This document shows, piece after piece, positions 36,160 through 44,613 of a stretch of 64,000 bases of DNA. The notes under the pieces are model-generated. The model was not told the DNA's origin and searched no databases. It saw only the letters and a program-made list of their open reading frames with translations. Position numbers and translations under genes: made by a program. How positions within the stretch are numbered: the stretch's first letter is position 1; each line of letters begins with the position of its first letter. The DNA comes from Planctomycetota bacterium (GTDB lineage Bacteria > Planctomycetota > MHYJ01 > WSZJ01 > JACPWG01), in the NCBI GenBank assembly GCA_016197205.1, contig JACPWG010000080.1, positions 1-64,000 on the forward strand, in the 5' to 3' direction.

Positions 36160-36227
36160 TCTGACAGGATAACAGGATCGACCGGATGGTTCTATCCGTA
36201 TCCTGTCGATCCTGTTATCCTGTCAAA
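36160..36227. repeat. Inverted repeat of 'GACAGGATAACAGGATCGAC' words
   Basis: TGACAGGATAACAGGATCGA on the left is mirrored by TCGATCCTGTTATCCTGTCA on the right, with a ~16-bp loop region; arms of about 27-29 bp with few mismatches. It sits in the 450-bp gap between the broken peptidase gene and the divergent first caspase-NACHT gene. A GGAACCGCGACCGTCAGG word lies nearby at 36033. Confidence 0.75.
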
Positions 36228-36393
36228 AGCAAGACACAGGCCACCGAATTTGACATGTCGTCCATCCGTGCCGCTTCTTGCCGGACCCCGCCCTGCGAGG
36301 TAGAATCCACGCTCGGTCGCCGCCAGCTCCGTTCGCGGCTGCGCCCGTGCCCAGGTTCCATTGCCCCTTCGACGCGCACAGCGGGAGGTCCTC

Positions 36394-39300
36394 GTGGCAG
36401 GAAAGTCCCCCACGCCCCCACCCCCACCGCCCCCCCCACCCGGCTATGGCGAAGTCCCCAAGCCCCGCTCCGCCCTCCTCGTCGGCATCGGCGACTACGG
36501 CGGTCCGCCTGACGATCTCGTCGCCCCGCCGAAGGACGCCAAGCGCTTGGCCAAGCTCCTCCAACAGGTCGAGCGCGGGGCGTGGACGCTCTACAATCCC
36601 ACGGCCTCCGTGCCCACCACCGCGCCCGAGCTGACGGAGCTGATCGAACGGTTCTCACTCCAATCAGGGAGCCTCCTCTTCTACTTCTCCGGGCACGGCA
36701 TCGCGAACAACCGGGGCGTGTGGCTGGAGACCTCGGACTCGCGCCCCTATCAGGAGGGGGTCTCTCTCGCCCTCCTGATCTCGCTCTTCGCGCAGAGCCC
36801 GGCCGCGGAGGTCCTCCTGCTCCTCGACTGCTGCCAGGCCGGCGGCGCGGCGGCGATCGCCCACGAGCACCTCTATCACGCCCTTGCGCCCGTCGCCGGC
36901 ACGGGCAGGGAGCGACCGGTCGTCTCCGTCCTCGCGGCCTGCTCACGCCAGGACCTCGCCTGGGAGAAGGGCGGGCACGGCATCTTCACGGACGCCCTCC
37001 TCCGCGGCCTGGACGAGGCGGCGGACGAGAAGGGCCGCGTGCGCGTCGGCAAGCTGCGCGACCACGTCGTCGAGCGGTTTGCTGAAACCGGCTGGCCCAC
37101 GCCCTACTCGTGGTGCAGCCCTCACGGCCGCGACATGATCGTGGGCTGGGCTCAGCCACAGGCGCCCGCCGACGCGGAGGTCCGTTTCCGCGGCGACGTC
37201 GAGCTCGCGTACCTGGAGGCCCTGGTCAAAAGGCGCGAGCTGCTCCCGCTCAGCGGCCTCGGCGCCGGCAAGCCCGTCGACCTGCGGCTGCAGGACGTCT
37301 ACATCGCGCTCCAGACGCGCGAGTCCGCCGCCCCCGTCGAGAAAGGGGAGGGCGCGGCGATGCGGCGCGTCCCCCTGCAGCAGTTGCTTCCCTCCTCGCC
37401 GCGCCTGGCCGTCATCGGCCCTCCGGGGTGCGGGAAGACCACGCTCCTGACCTTTACCGCCCTGGTGCTCGCGCAGGCAAAGCTGAACCCGGGCTCCGGC
37501 GTGGCCGCGAAGGAGCTTGGTCTTGCGGGCGCGGAGGCCGGCCTGCCGGTCCCGGTCCTGGTCGAGGCGCGCGCGCTCGCGGCGCGCCTCCCGCCGCCCG
37601 CTGCGGCGCCGGTGACATTCGCCGCACTCCTGGCCCCGCTGCTCGTCCCCACCCAGGATGGCGCCCCGCCGCTTTCGCCGGCCTCGGTGGAAGAGCGGTT
37701 GAAGCGCGGAGAGCTGGTCCTTCTCGTGGACGGCCTGGACGAGGTCACGGACCCGGGGCTCCGGCAGCGCGTCATGGATGCCGTACGCGACGTCGCGGCT
37801 GCGCATGCGAAGACGCGCATCCTGGTGAGCTGTCGTCCGCGCGCCTTCGAGAAGACGGCGGGCTGGGAGTCCTTTGACGTGCGGCACGTCGATCCCTTCG
37901 ACGCCGACGACATCCGCGGCTTCGTGGCGCGCTGGTCGGCGAAGCAGCCGATCGCCGGGGATCGCGACGCCTTCGCCGCCGAACTGACCGACCGCATCCT
38001 TCGGACCCCGCGACTCCGCCAGTTGGCGTCGAACCCGCTGCTTTTGACGATGATGGGCGTGGTGCAGTACGACCAGGGGCGCCTGCCGGAGGACCGGGAT
38101 CGGCTCTACGAGCTCTGCTGCGACTATCTCCTGAATCGCCGCTATCCCGGGAAGGAGGCGGACTCGATCCGACCGGGCGTGAAGCTCCCGGAGACCGACC
38201 GGTGGGCGGCGTGCGAGGGGCTTGCGTGGGCCCTCATGACCCAGGAGGCGGCGGAGGGGCGGCTCCCGGGGGCCGAGGCACGCCGGGTCCTGGAGCGGTG
38301 CGTCGGCTGGGAGGGCTTCGGGGCGAAGCCGCTCCCCGCCCTCTTGAACGAGACGCTCGAGTGGCTGGAGGTCAGGGCCGGGCTGTTGGAGAAGGACCGG
38401 AACGACTCGTGGGGTTTTCGTCACCGGACACTGCAAGAATTTCTGGCCGCGCGCCGTCTCAAGGGGCAGGACGGGCCGGTCTGCTGGGACGAGCTGCGCA
38501 CGGCGCTCACCCAGGCGACCGCCGTTAACTGGCACGAGGTGTACCTGCTGCTCGTGCGCCAGCTCGCCCCGGGGCAGCGCGCCGGGCTGCTGGAGCGGAT
38601 CGTGGACGCCGCGGGGGGTGCGCTCAAAAAAGAGCAGGCGGTCGCCCTGTTGGAACGGGCGCTGGCCGAGTGCGGACGGGGTGGGCTGCCGCCCGCTTTG
38701 ACCAGCAGGATGGAGGCCCTCTCGCGAGAAGTGCTGCACGTCTTGGAGGACCCGTCGCAGGCTGCGGACCTGCGGACCCGGATCGAGGTGGCGGAGGCCC
38801 TGGGCCGATTCGGCGACCCGCGGCTCGGTCGCAGTCCGACGGAGCTCGTGCTCGTCGACGTGCCGGCGGGCGAATTTCGCATGGGAACGGAGAAGGGCGG
38901 AGACGATGACGAGCGGCCGGAGCACGCCGTCGAAGTTGCCGCGTTTCGGATCGGGCGGTTTCCGATCACGAACGAGCAATACCATGCGTTTGTGGACGCG
39001 ACCGGCCACCGGCGGCCGAATACACGGGATAACGGCAGGCCGCCAGCCGACTGGCGGACACACCCGGTGGTTGGCGTATCGTGGCAGGACTCGGCGGCAT
39101 ACTGTTGCTGGCTGTCCGAAGCGACGGGGCTTGTTTACCGTTTGCCAACCGAGGCGGAATGGGAGAAGGCCGCCCGCGGGACCGACGGGCGAGAGTACCC
39201 TTGGGGGAATGAGTGGCGGGAAGGCCTCGCGAATGACGCAAGCTCACGATTGCGTTCCACGTCTCCGGTCGGCGTCTTCCCCGCGGGAGCGAGTCCATAC

Positions 39301-39537
39301 GGGTGCCTGGACATGGCCGGAAACGTCTGGGAATGGTGCAGCAGCCTGTACAAGGGGTACTTGTACCATGCCCATGATGGCCGCGAGAACACTTCTGCAA
39401 CCGGCGCACGTGTGTTGCGCGGGGGCGCCTGGCTCTTCAGTCGGACGAACGTACGCGCCGCCTGCCGCAACCACCATGTCCCCGCCTTTCGTGATGACGA
39501 CATCGGGTTTCGGGTGGTTGTTGGCGCAGGGGTCTGA
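36394..39537 (+). CDS. Caspase-like / NACHT ATPase / FGE-lectin fusion, DGR-type variable protein 1
   Basis: 1047 aa from GTG 36394, chosen because GGGAGG lies 5 nt before it; a TTG at 36361 lacks this. A Pro run is followed by a caspase-like (C14) domain with FSGHG (His101) and LDCCQAGG (Cys147). Next come a small helical linker (~255-310), the NACHT P-loop GPPGCGKT (342-349), Walker B LLVDGLDE (~443-450), and helices with HRTLQEFLAARRL. The FGE-type domain runs ~815-1047 (PAGEFRMG, RLPTEAEWEKAARG, CLDMAGNVWEWCSS) and ends in the variable segment from residue 1006. STAND ATPases oligomerise on ligand binding; here the FGE/C-type-lectin fold would sense and the protease would kill or signal. 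Confidence 0.88.
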   Translation: MAGKSPTPPPPPPPPPGYGEVPKPRSALLVGIGDYGGPPDDLVAPPKDAKRLAKLLQQVERGAWTLYNPTASVPTTAPELTELIERFSLQSGSLLFYFSGHGIANNRGVWLETSDSRPYQEGVSLALLISLFAQSPAAEVLLLLDCCQAGGAAAIAHEHLYHALAPVAGTGRERPVVSVLAACSRQDLAWEKGGHGIFTDALLRGLDEAADEKGRVRVGKLRDHVVERFAETGWPTPYSWCSPHGRDMIVGWAQPQAPADAEVRFRGDVELAYLEALVKRRELLPLSGLGAGKPVDLRLQDVYIALQTRESAAPVEKGEGAAMRRVPLQQLLPSSPRLAVIGPPGCGKTTLLTFTALVLAQAKLNPGSGVAAKELGLAGAEAGLPVPVLVEARALAARLPPPAAAPVTFAALLAPLLVPTQDGAPPLSPASVEERLKRGELVLLVDGLDEVTDPGLRQRVMDAVRDVAAAHAKTRILVSCRPRAFEKTAGWESFDVRHVDPFDADDIRGFVARWSAKQPIAGDRDAFAAELTDRILRTPRLRQLASNPLLLTMMGVVQYDQGRLPEDRDRLYELCCDYLLNRRYPGKEADSIRPGVKLPETDRWAACEGLAWALMTQEAAEGRLPGAEARRVLERCVGWEGFGAKPLPALLNETLEWLEVRAGLLEKDRNDSWGFRHRTLQEFLAARRLKGQDGPVCWDELRTALTQATAVNWHEVYLLLVRQLAPGQRAGLLERIVDAAGGALKKEQAVALLERALAECGRGGLPPALTSRMEALSREVLHVLEDPSQAADLRTRIEVAEALGRFGDPRLGRSPTELVLVDVPAGEFRMGTEKGGDDDERPEHAVEVAAFRIGRFPITNEQYHAFVDATGHRRPNTRDNGRPPADWRTHPVVGVSWQDSAAYCCWLSEATGLVYRLPTEAEWEKAARGTDGREYPWGNEWREGLANDASSRLRSTSPVGVFPAGASPYGCLDMAGNVWEWCSSLYKGYLYHAHDGRENTSATGARVLRGGAWLFSRTNVRAACRNHHVPAFRDDDIGFRVVVGAGV

Positions 39538-39592
39538 AATTCTGTTTTCTGGAATTCGGAATCGCGGGGGTCAAGGGGTCCTCGGCCCCTTG
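39409..39592 (+). other. Variable repeat 1 (VR) and downstream hairpin
   Basis: Codons for RVLRGGAW, then variable residues, VRAAxR, variable, PxxR, variable, GFRVVVGAGV. The last ~35 bp before and after the stop (GGGTTTCGGGTGGT to GTCTGAAATT) are nearly identical in all three genes. A hairpin CAAGGGG / CCCCTTG lies at 39572..39592, 35 bp after the stop. This matches DGR VR architecture with a 3' initiation anchor and hairpin. Confidence 0.72.
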
Positions 39593-39620
39593 CGGCGCTC
39601 GAGCCGTCGGAGAGCCTGCG

Positions 39621-39875
39621 ATGCGGAAGCCCGAGTACCCGATCGTCGAGAAGTGTTACGACCTCGTGCTCTGGCTGCACGGCCGCACCGCGGCCTTCCC
39701 GCGCACGCGCAAGGCGGGGATCGGCGTCCGGCTTGAAAACAAAGTCCTTGACCTGTTCGAATCGCTCGGCGCCGCGACGACCACGAAGAAGCGGCTGGGT
39801 CTCCTGGAGGAGGCCTCCGACCAGTTGGATGGCCTGCGCCGGCTCCGACTTTGCCCTGCGCGCTTCGGGGGATAG
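39621..39875 (+). CDS. avd: Avd-like DGR accessory protein, C-terminally truncated
   Basis: 84 aa, GGAGAG 6 nt before ATG 39621. MRKPEYPIVEKCYDLVLWL...FPRTRKAGIGVRLENKVLDLFESL...LLEEASDQLDGLRRL is the start of the four-helix-bundle Avd family, which binds the reverse transcriptase and template RNA in diversity-generating retroelements. Full Avd is about 115-130 aa; this one ends after helix 3 with an unrelated LCPARFGG, so it is truncated or frameshifted. In classical DGRs avd follows the VR gene and precedes template repeat and RT; here neither follows before a REP-transposase unit. Confidence 0.75.
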   Translation: MRKPEYPIVEKCYDLVLWLHGRTAAFPRTRKAGIGVRLENKVLDLFESLGAATTTKKRLGLLEEASDQLDGLRRLRLCPARFGG

Positions 39876-40197
39876 GCGCGGAATCTCTGGGCCCGCGCAG
39901 ACATGACTTCGCGCCTCTGGCCAGTCGGCCCACGGCAGCGCGGGCGTCCCCGCCCGCGTGAACGACCGCGGCGCGATGCACGGCGCTGGCGCGAGCTTCG
40001 TTGAGCGGTGCTTGAAAGACGCCCGAAATCGTGATGATATTCTTCTGCGTGCCGGTTGGAGCGTTCGATTCCTTCGCAGCACTTGCGCGATGATCTCAAG
40101 CGTTGCGGAGCCATTGGACAGGACGTGCGCATGTTCGACCGCGGACCACACGGGAATGGCCATGGCCGGAGACAGCCTGCCGGGAGCCGTCCAGCGT
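39876..40197. other. Gap where a template repeat/RT would be expected
   Basis: I see no adenine-rich copy of the variable repeat and no reverse transcriptase motif. A short frame at 39958..40245 with DARNRDDILLRAGWSVRF resembles the C-terminal tail of Vsr/DUF559 proteins but is too short to call. The stretch ends at the left REP of the transposase unit. Confidence 0.4.
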
Positions 40198-40880
40198 GGC
40201 CCCGTAGGGGCCGCAGAATGTAGCCAGGGCTGGAGGCGCCGATAGGCGCCGAAGGCCCTGGAACCGACGGACCCCGTTTCCGAGCCCCGGAGGGGCGAGA
40301 GAGCTTATGCCTCAATCCCATGCTCGCGTGCTGATTCACGTGGTATTCAGCACGAAGGATCGACGAGCCTGGATCCATCGGGAGATCGAGGCGGACCTTT
40401 TCGCCTACCTGGCCGCGACCTTGAAGGCCTTGGGATCTCCGGCTCTCCTGGTTGGAGGCACCGACGATCACGTTCACATCCTCTGCAGCATGTCGCGGAC
40501 GCTTGCGATCGCCGACTTGGTGGAAGAGGTGAAGTCGGGATCATCCAAGTGGATCAAGACGAAGGGACAGGAGTACGGCCAATTTACTTGGCAAGCGGGG
40601 TACGGCGTTTTCTCCGTGGCACCCGACCGAGCGGATGCCGTGAAACAGTACATCGCGGGCCAACGTGAGCACCACCGGAAGCGAACCTTCCAGGAAGAAT
40701 ACGTGGCGTTCTTGAAAACCTGTGGAGTCCCCTACGATGAACGCTATCTCTGGAAGTGACGGCAACGCGTCTCCGCATCGTCGTCAGTCGTGTCTCCCGC
40801 CCCTCCGGGGCTCGTCCAATTCGTGATCGACCTTCCAGGGCCTTCAGCCCTGGCTACATTCTCTCGCGCCTTCGGCGCTC
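40198..40880 (+). mobile_element. REP-associated tyrosine transposase unit (REPtron) with flanking inverted REPs
   Basis: Left REP (40198..40300) contains GGCCCCGTAGGGGCC, AATGTAGCCAGGGC, GAAGGCCCTGGAA and GAGCCCCGGAGGGGCGAGAG. The right side (40788..40880) carries the mirror set GCCCCTCCGGGGCTCG, TTCCAGGGCCTTCAGCCCTGG and CTACATTCTCTCGCG. The transposase gene lies between. A copy lacking the gene occurs at 45909..46092. The unit sits between the avd-like gene and the second variable gene. Confidence 0.85.
40307..40759 (+). CDS. REP-associated / IS200-like Y1 transposase
   Basis: 150 aa HUH-superfamily single-strand DNA transposase. The metal-binding HUH motif is DDHVHIL (His55, His57) and the catalytic tyrosine is Tyr115 in AVKQYIAGQREHH. 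Start blocks ARVLIHVVFSTKDRR and LVGGTDDHVHIL, and the C-terminus GVPYDERYLW, are typical of the IS200/RAYT group (~150-200 aa). Flanking inverted REPs that recur elsewhere without the gene argue for a RAYT rather than a free IS. It appears intact. Confidence 0.9.
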   Translation: MPQSHARVLIHVVFSTKDRRAWIHREIEADLFAYLAATLKALGSPALLVGGTDDHVHILCSMSRTLAIADLVEEVKSGSSKWIKTKGQEYGQFTWQAGYGVFSVAPDRADAVKQYIAGQREHHRKRTFQEEYVAFLKTCGVPYDERYLWK

Positions 40881-41025
40881 CTCCGTGTCACGATCGCCGG
40901 ACGCGGGCCACGTCCGCGCATCGCTCGCGAGCTGGTCCGGCCATGCCCTGCACGCGGACGCCTGGCGACTGACGAACGACTTGGCACGGACCTTCGTGTG
41001 GAAGAGCTGAATCCTGGGGAGCCGC

Positions 41026-44000
41026 ATGAAAAAGAAAACCGCCTCCACCGTTCCTGACGTCGTCCCCCAGCCGCGTCATGCCCTGCTGCTCGGCATCGGC
41101 GACTACGGCGGCCGCCTCCCCCGCCTCGACGCCCCACCCCTCGATGTCGACCGTCTGGCGACGCTCCTAAAGCGGGAGAAGACCGGGGAGTGGCTGACGT
41201 TCGTTCCGCACGAAGATGGGTGGGCGAGGGCCGCGAGCCTCACGCGACGGATCAGGGCGCTTCTGGAGGGCGCCGGGAGCCGCCTCCTCTACTTCGCAGG
41301 GCATGCGGAGGCGAACGAGCGTGGGGTATGGCTCTCCACGCCCGATGGGGAAGACGGGCGGGAGGGCGTTTCCTTCCGGGACATCCTGTCGCTGGTCTTC
41401 GGGAGCAAGGCCGAACAAGTGCTGGTCGTGCTCGACTGCTGCTACGCCGGCGGCGCGGCGGAGCACGCACAGGCCGCTTACGCCCAGGAGGTCGGCCGTG
41501 CGATCGCCGGCGAGAAGAAGGGGCCGGAGCTCTGCGTCTTCGCCGCGTCTTCACCGTTCGACCTCGCATGGGAAAAGCAGGAGCACGGCGTCTTCACCGA
41601 CGCGCTCTGCCACGGCCTCGAGGAGGCCGTGGACGTCCATGGCCGCGTCCGGATCGGCGCCTTGCAAGACTACCTGGAGGATCGGTTCTCCGCAAAGCCG
41701 CGGTGGCCCGCGCCGTACTTCTGGACGGGTCCCCAGAGCCGTCAAATGATCGTCACGTGGGGAACGCCCAAGCCGCGGGCGACGCCGGCGGGCCGCTTCC
41801 ACGGGGAGGCCGAACGCGAGTACCTCGACGCGCTCGTCCAGAAGCACAAGCTGCTCGAGCTGTCCGGGCTCGGCGTCCAGAAGGCCGTCGAGGTCCAGAT
41901 GGAGAAAGTCTACGTCACCCTGCGGACAAGCGAGGCGGTCGAGGCCGGCAAGCGGAAGAAGCCGACCGTCCGGCGAGTCGCGCTTTCGCGGTTGCTCCCG
42001 AAGAGCCCGCGGCTCGCCGTCATCGGAGCGCCGGGCTGCGGGAAATCGACACTGCTGAAGCACGTCGCCCTCGTGCTCGCCTACGCCAAGCGGAACCCGG
42101 GCTCCGGAGCGGCGGACCAGGAACTGGGCCTTGCGGGCCCGGAGACCCAGCTGCCGGTCCCGGTCCTCTTCGAGGCGCGCGCGCTCGGCGCCGCGCTGTC
42201 GAGGGCCAAGGGCAAGCCCGTCCCCTTTGCCGGCCACTTGGCGGAGTTTCTGCGAGGCCCAAAAAGGCGTGCGTTGGCGCCCGCGTCCATCGAGGAACGG
42301 CTCCAGGCGGGCACGCTCCTCCTCCTCGTGGATGGCCTGGACGAGGTGACCGCGCCCGGGCTTCGGCAGCGCGTCCTGGAAACGGTGCGGGACGTGGCGG
42401 CGCACTTCACCCGCACGCGGATCGTCGTCACCTGCCGTACGCGCGCGTTCGAGAAGCTGCGCGGCTGGACCGGGTTCGATGTCCGACGCGTGGACGATTT
42501 CGACGAAGCGGACGTGCGGAACTTCTTGACCCGCTGGTCGCAAGCCTTGCCGTTTCCTGGCGCGCGCGAGGCCGTTGCCGCGGAATTGTGCGACCGGATC
42601 CTGGGTACGCGGGCCCTCCGTCAACTGGCGTCGAACCCGCTCCTCCTGACCATGATGGGCATGGTGCGCTACGGCGTGGGGCAGTTGCCGCGGGACCGGG
42701 ATCAGCTCTACGAGCGGTGCTGCGAGTATCTGCTTGTCGCGCGTTCTCGCGATACGGATGCCGACAACATTCGGTCGGGGGTGTGGCTGCCGGAGCGCGA
42801 TCGCTGGGCGGCCTGCGAGGAGATCGCCTGGGCACTCATGACCGACGACAAGGGGCGCGGGCGACTGTCGACCTCGGAGGCGCGGGCGATCCTCAAGCGG
42901 TGCGTGGACTGGGAGGGAGTTGGGAGACAGCCCTCCCGGGCCCTCCTGGACGAGACCCTGGAGTGGCTGGAGCTGCGTGCCGGAGTGCTGGCGAAGGATG
43001 CGGAGGAGGCTTGGGGCTTTCGCCACAGGACCTTCCAGGAATTCCTGGCCGCGCGTCGACTCAAGGGGATCGGCGGGACGGACTGCTGGCCGGAGCTTCG
43101 GCCGAGGTTGTCAGGCGCCTCCTCGGTCGACTGGCACGAGGTCTACCTCCTCCTCGTGCGCCTGCTCCCCGCGCCCCAGCGCGCAGCCCTCCTCGAACGC
43201 ATTGTAGCCGACGCGGGCGGAGCGATCCCGAAGGAGCAGGCGGTTGCGCTCGTGGAACAGGCCCTGGGAGAGGCCGGCAGGGCGGGGCTCAAACCTGAGC
43301 TGACGAAGCGGATCCGGACGCTGACGCGAAGCGTCCTGCGCATTCTGGAGGACCGGTCGCAGGCCGCGGACCTGGGAACGCGAATCGAGGTGGCCGAGGC
43401 GCTGGGGCGGTTCGGCGACCCGAGGCTCGGGCGGAGTCCGACGGACATCCCCCTCGTGCAGGTGCCGGCGGGCACGTTTCGGATGGGGACGACCAGGGGC
43501 GGGGACGATGTCGAGAGGCCGCAGCACTTTGTCGAGGTAGCCCTGTTCCGCATTGGCCGTTTCCCAATCACGAACGGGCAGTATCATGCCTTCGTAGTGG
43601 CGACCGGACACCGTCCGCCGGAGCCGGAATACAGCATCGGCAAGCATCGTGCGTGGAAGGCGGGCAGCCCGCCTGGAGACCGTCTGACGCACCCGGTGAC
43701 CGGCGTGTCGTGGCAAGACACGGTTGCCTATTGTCACTGGCTCTCAGATGCAACGGGCTCTGCCTTTCGCTTACCGACTGAGGCGGAGTGGGAGAAGGCC
43801 GCCCGCGGGACGGATGGGCGGCAGTACCCATGGGGGTATGGCTGGCGCAAGGGCCTTGCGAACGACAAGAGCTCGCTGTTGGAGGCGACCACTCCCGTCG
43901 GGGTCTTCCCCGCAGGTGCGAGTCCATACGGCTGCCTGGACATGGCAGGAAACGTGTGGGAGTGGTGTAGCAGCCTCCGACAGCCCTATCCCTACGATGG

Positions 44001-44166
44001 GTGTGATGGCCGCGAAGACATTACTGCGGCGGGGGCCCGCGTGTTGCGCGGGGGCGCATGTTTCTATGATGGTTTGTTCGTGCGCGCCGCCTACCGCTTC
44101 GGCCTTGTGCCCGGCGGGCGTAATGCATACGTGGGGTTTCGGGTGGTAGTTGGCGCAGGAGTCTGA
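41026..44166 (+). CDS. Caspase-like / NACHT ATPase / FGE-lectin fusion, DGR-type variable protein 2
   Basis: 1046 aa, GGGGA 5 nt before ATG 41026. Same architecture as the 36394 gene and similar along the full length: caspase-like domain with YFAGH (His93) and LDCCYAGG (Cys139), NACHT P-loop GAPGCGKS (334-341), Walker B LLLVDGLDE (~433-441), helices with HRTFQEFLAARRL, then the FGE-type domain (~805-1046; PAGTFRMG, RLPTEAEWEKAARG, CLDMAGNVWEWCSS). The tail from residue 1005 is the variable segment; its first variable position is GGAC instead of GGAW, so even the structural Trp codon has changed. Likely a second sensor made by tandem duplication. Confidence 0.88.
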   Translation: MKKKTASTVPDVVPQPRHALLLGIGDYGGRLPRLDAPPLDVDRLATLLKREKTGEWLTFVPHEDGWARAASLTRRIRALLEGAGSRLLYFAGHAEANERGVWLSTPDGEDGREGVSFRDILSLVFGSKAEQVLVVLDCCYAGGAAEHAQAAYAQEVGRAIAGEKKGPELCVFAASSPFDLAWEKQEHGVFTDALCHGLEEAVDVHGRVRIGALQDYLEDRFSAKPRWPAPYFWTGPQSRQMIVTWGTPKPRATPAGRFHGEAEREYLDALVQKHKLLELSGLGVQKAVEVQMEKVYVTLRTSEAVEAGKRKKPTVRRVALSRLLPKSPRLAVIGAPGCGKSTLLKHVALVLAYAKRNPGSGAADQELGLAGPETQLPVPVLFEARALGAALSRAKGKPVPFAGHLAEFLRGPKRRALAPASIEERLQAGTLLLLVDGLDEVTAPGLRQRVLETVRDVAAHFTRTRIVVTCRTRAFEKLRGWTGFDVRRVDDFDEADVRNFLTRWSQALPFPGAREAVAAELCDRILGTRALRQLASNPLLLTMMGMVRYGVGQLPRDRDQLYERCCEYLLVARSRDTDADNIRSGVWLPERDRWAACEEIAWALMTDDKGRGRLSTSEARAILKRCVDWEGVGRQPSRALLDETLEWLELRAGVLAKDAEEAWGFRHRTFQEFLAARRLKGIGGTDCWPELRPRLSGASSVDWHEVYLLLVRLLPAPQRAALLERIVADAGGAIPKEQAVALVEQALGEAGRAGLKPELTKRIRTLTRSVLRILEDRSQAADLGTRIEVAEALGRFGDPRLGRSPTDIPLVQVPAGTFRMGTTRGGDDVERPQHFVEVALFRIGRFPITNGQYHAFVVATGHRPPEPEYSIGKHRAWKAGSPPGDRLTHPVTGVSWQDTVAYCHWLSDATGSAFRLPTEAEWEKAARGTDGRQYPWGYGWRKGLANDKSSLLEATTPVGVFPAGASPYGCLDMAGNVWEWCSSLRQPYPYDGCDGREDITAAGARVLRGGACFYDGLFVRAAYRFGLVPGGRNAYVGFRVVVGAGV

Positions 44167-44229
44167 AATTCGGTGTGCTGAAATTAGGATTTGCGGGGGT
44201 CGAGGGGGCGGAACCCCCTTGCCGCCCCC
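44038..44229 (+). other. Variable repeat 2 (VR) and downstream hairpin
   Basis: Same constant blocks as VR1 (RVLRGGA, VRAAYR, VP, R, VGFRVVVGAGV) with different residues at the intervening positions (CFYDGLF, FGL, GG, NAY). Downstream, GAGGGGGCGGAACCCCC can pair at 44202..44218, and GGGGGCGG (44204..44211) with CCGCCCCC (44222..44229), 36-37 bp after the stop. The GTCTGAAATT anchor is conserved. Confidence 0.72.
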
Positions 44230-44249
44230 GCGCACTCGGAGAGCCTGCG

Positions 44250-44270
44250 ATGCGGAAGCCCGAGTATCCT
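44250..44270 (+). pseudogene. avd stub after the second variable gene
   Basis: CGGAGAGCCTGCG followed by seven codons MRKPEYP is nearly identical to the start of the avd-like gene at 39621, then similarity ends exactly at the left end of a 192-bp inverted-repeat element. The second VR gene therefore once had its own avd, now destroyed. Confidence 0.75.
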
Positions 44271-44462
44271 GAGACCTCTGGACACGGGGGCCCGTCTTGT
44301 GAGACGGATTTGTGGAGCCAGCCTCGCAGATTGCGTCGTAGGGCCTCCCAGGTCCCATTCCACGAGTCGCATTTCGGAATTGTGTCTCAAACGCCTGCCG
44401 CAGGGTCCGGGGACCCATCGTCGGTCCGACGGGAGTTTTCCGGGCGCATGTCCAGAGGTCTG
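44271..44462. mobile_element. 192-bp MITE-like element inside the avd stub
   Basis: Left end GAGACCTCTGGACACG, right end (reverse complement) CAGACCTCTGGACATG: 13 identical terminal bases after the first. ATCCT directly flanks both sides (44266..44270, 44463..44467), a likely 5-bp target duplication. The interior is non-coding. No avd sequence is seen after the right end, so insertion was followed or accompanied by loss of the rest of the gene. Confidence 0.7.
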
Positions 44463-44613
44463 ATCCTATCGTCGAGACTTCGTCGGCTCGCGCCTTGCCG
44501 TTGCGCCCGCTAACCGACGATGCTACACTTCCGTGACACGCGGGACTGCACGCCCTCGCGCTCCCGCGCTTCCCGCCTCAGCACAAGGCATTGGAATCGC
44601 CCCGGAGTGTGGA

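Noticed and set aside
39958..40100. Candidate DGR template repeat after avd
   Set aside because: Shares only CGTGATGA-size matches with VR1, lacks the constant blocks (VRAA, GFRVV codons) and is not adenine-rich at variable positions.
39958..40245. Small Vsr/DUF559-like protein
   Set aside because: Only one short motif (RDDILLRAGWSVRF) fits, no ribosome site, and the frame runs into the left REP.
39876..41025. Reverse transcriptase remnant
   Set aside because: No RT motifs in any frame; the only gene is the Y1 transposase.
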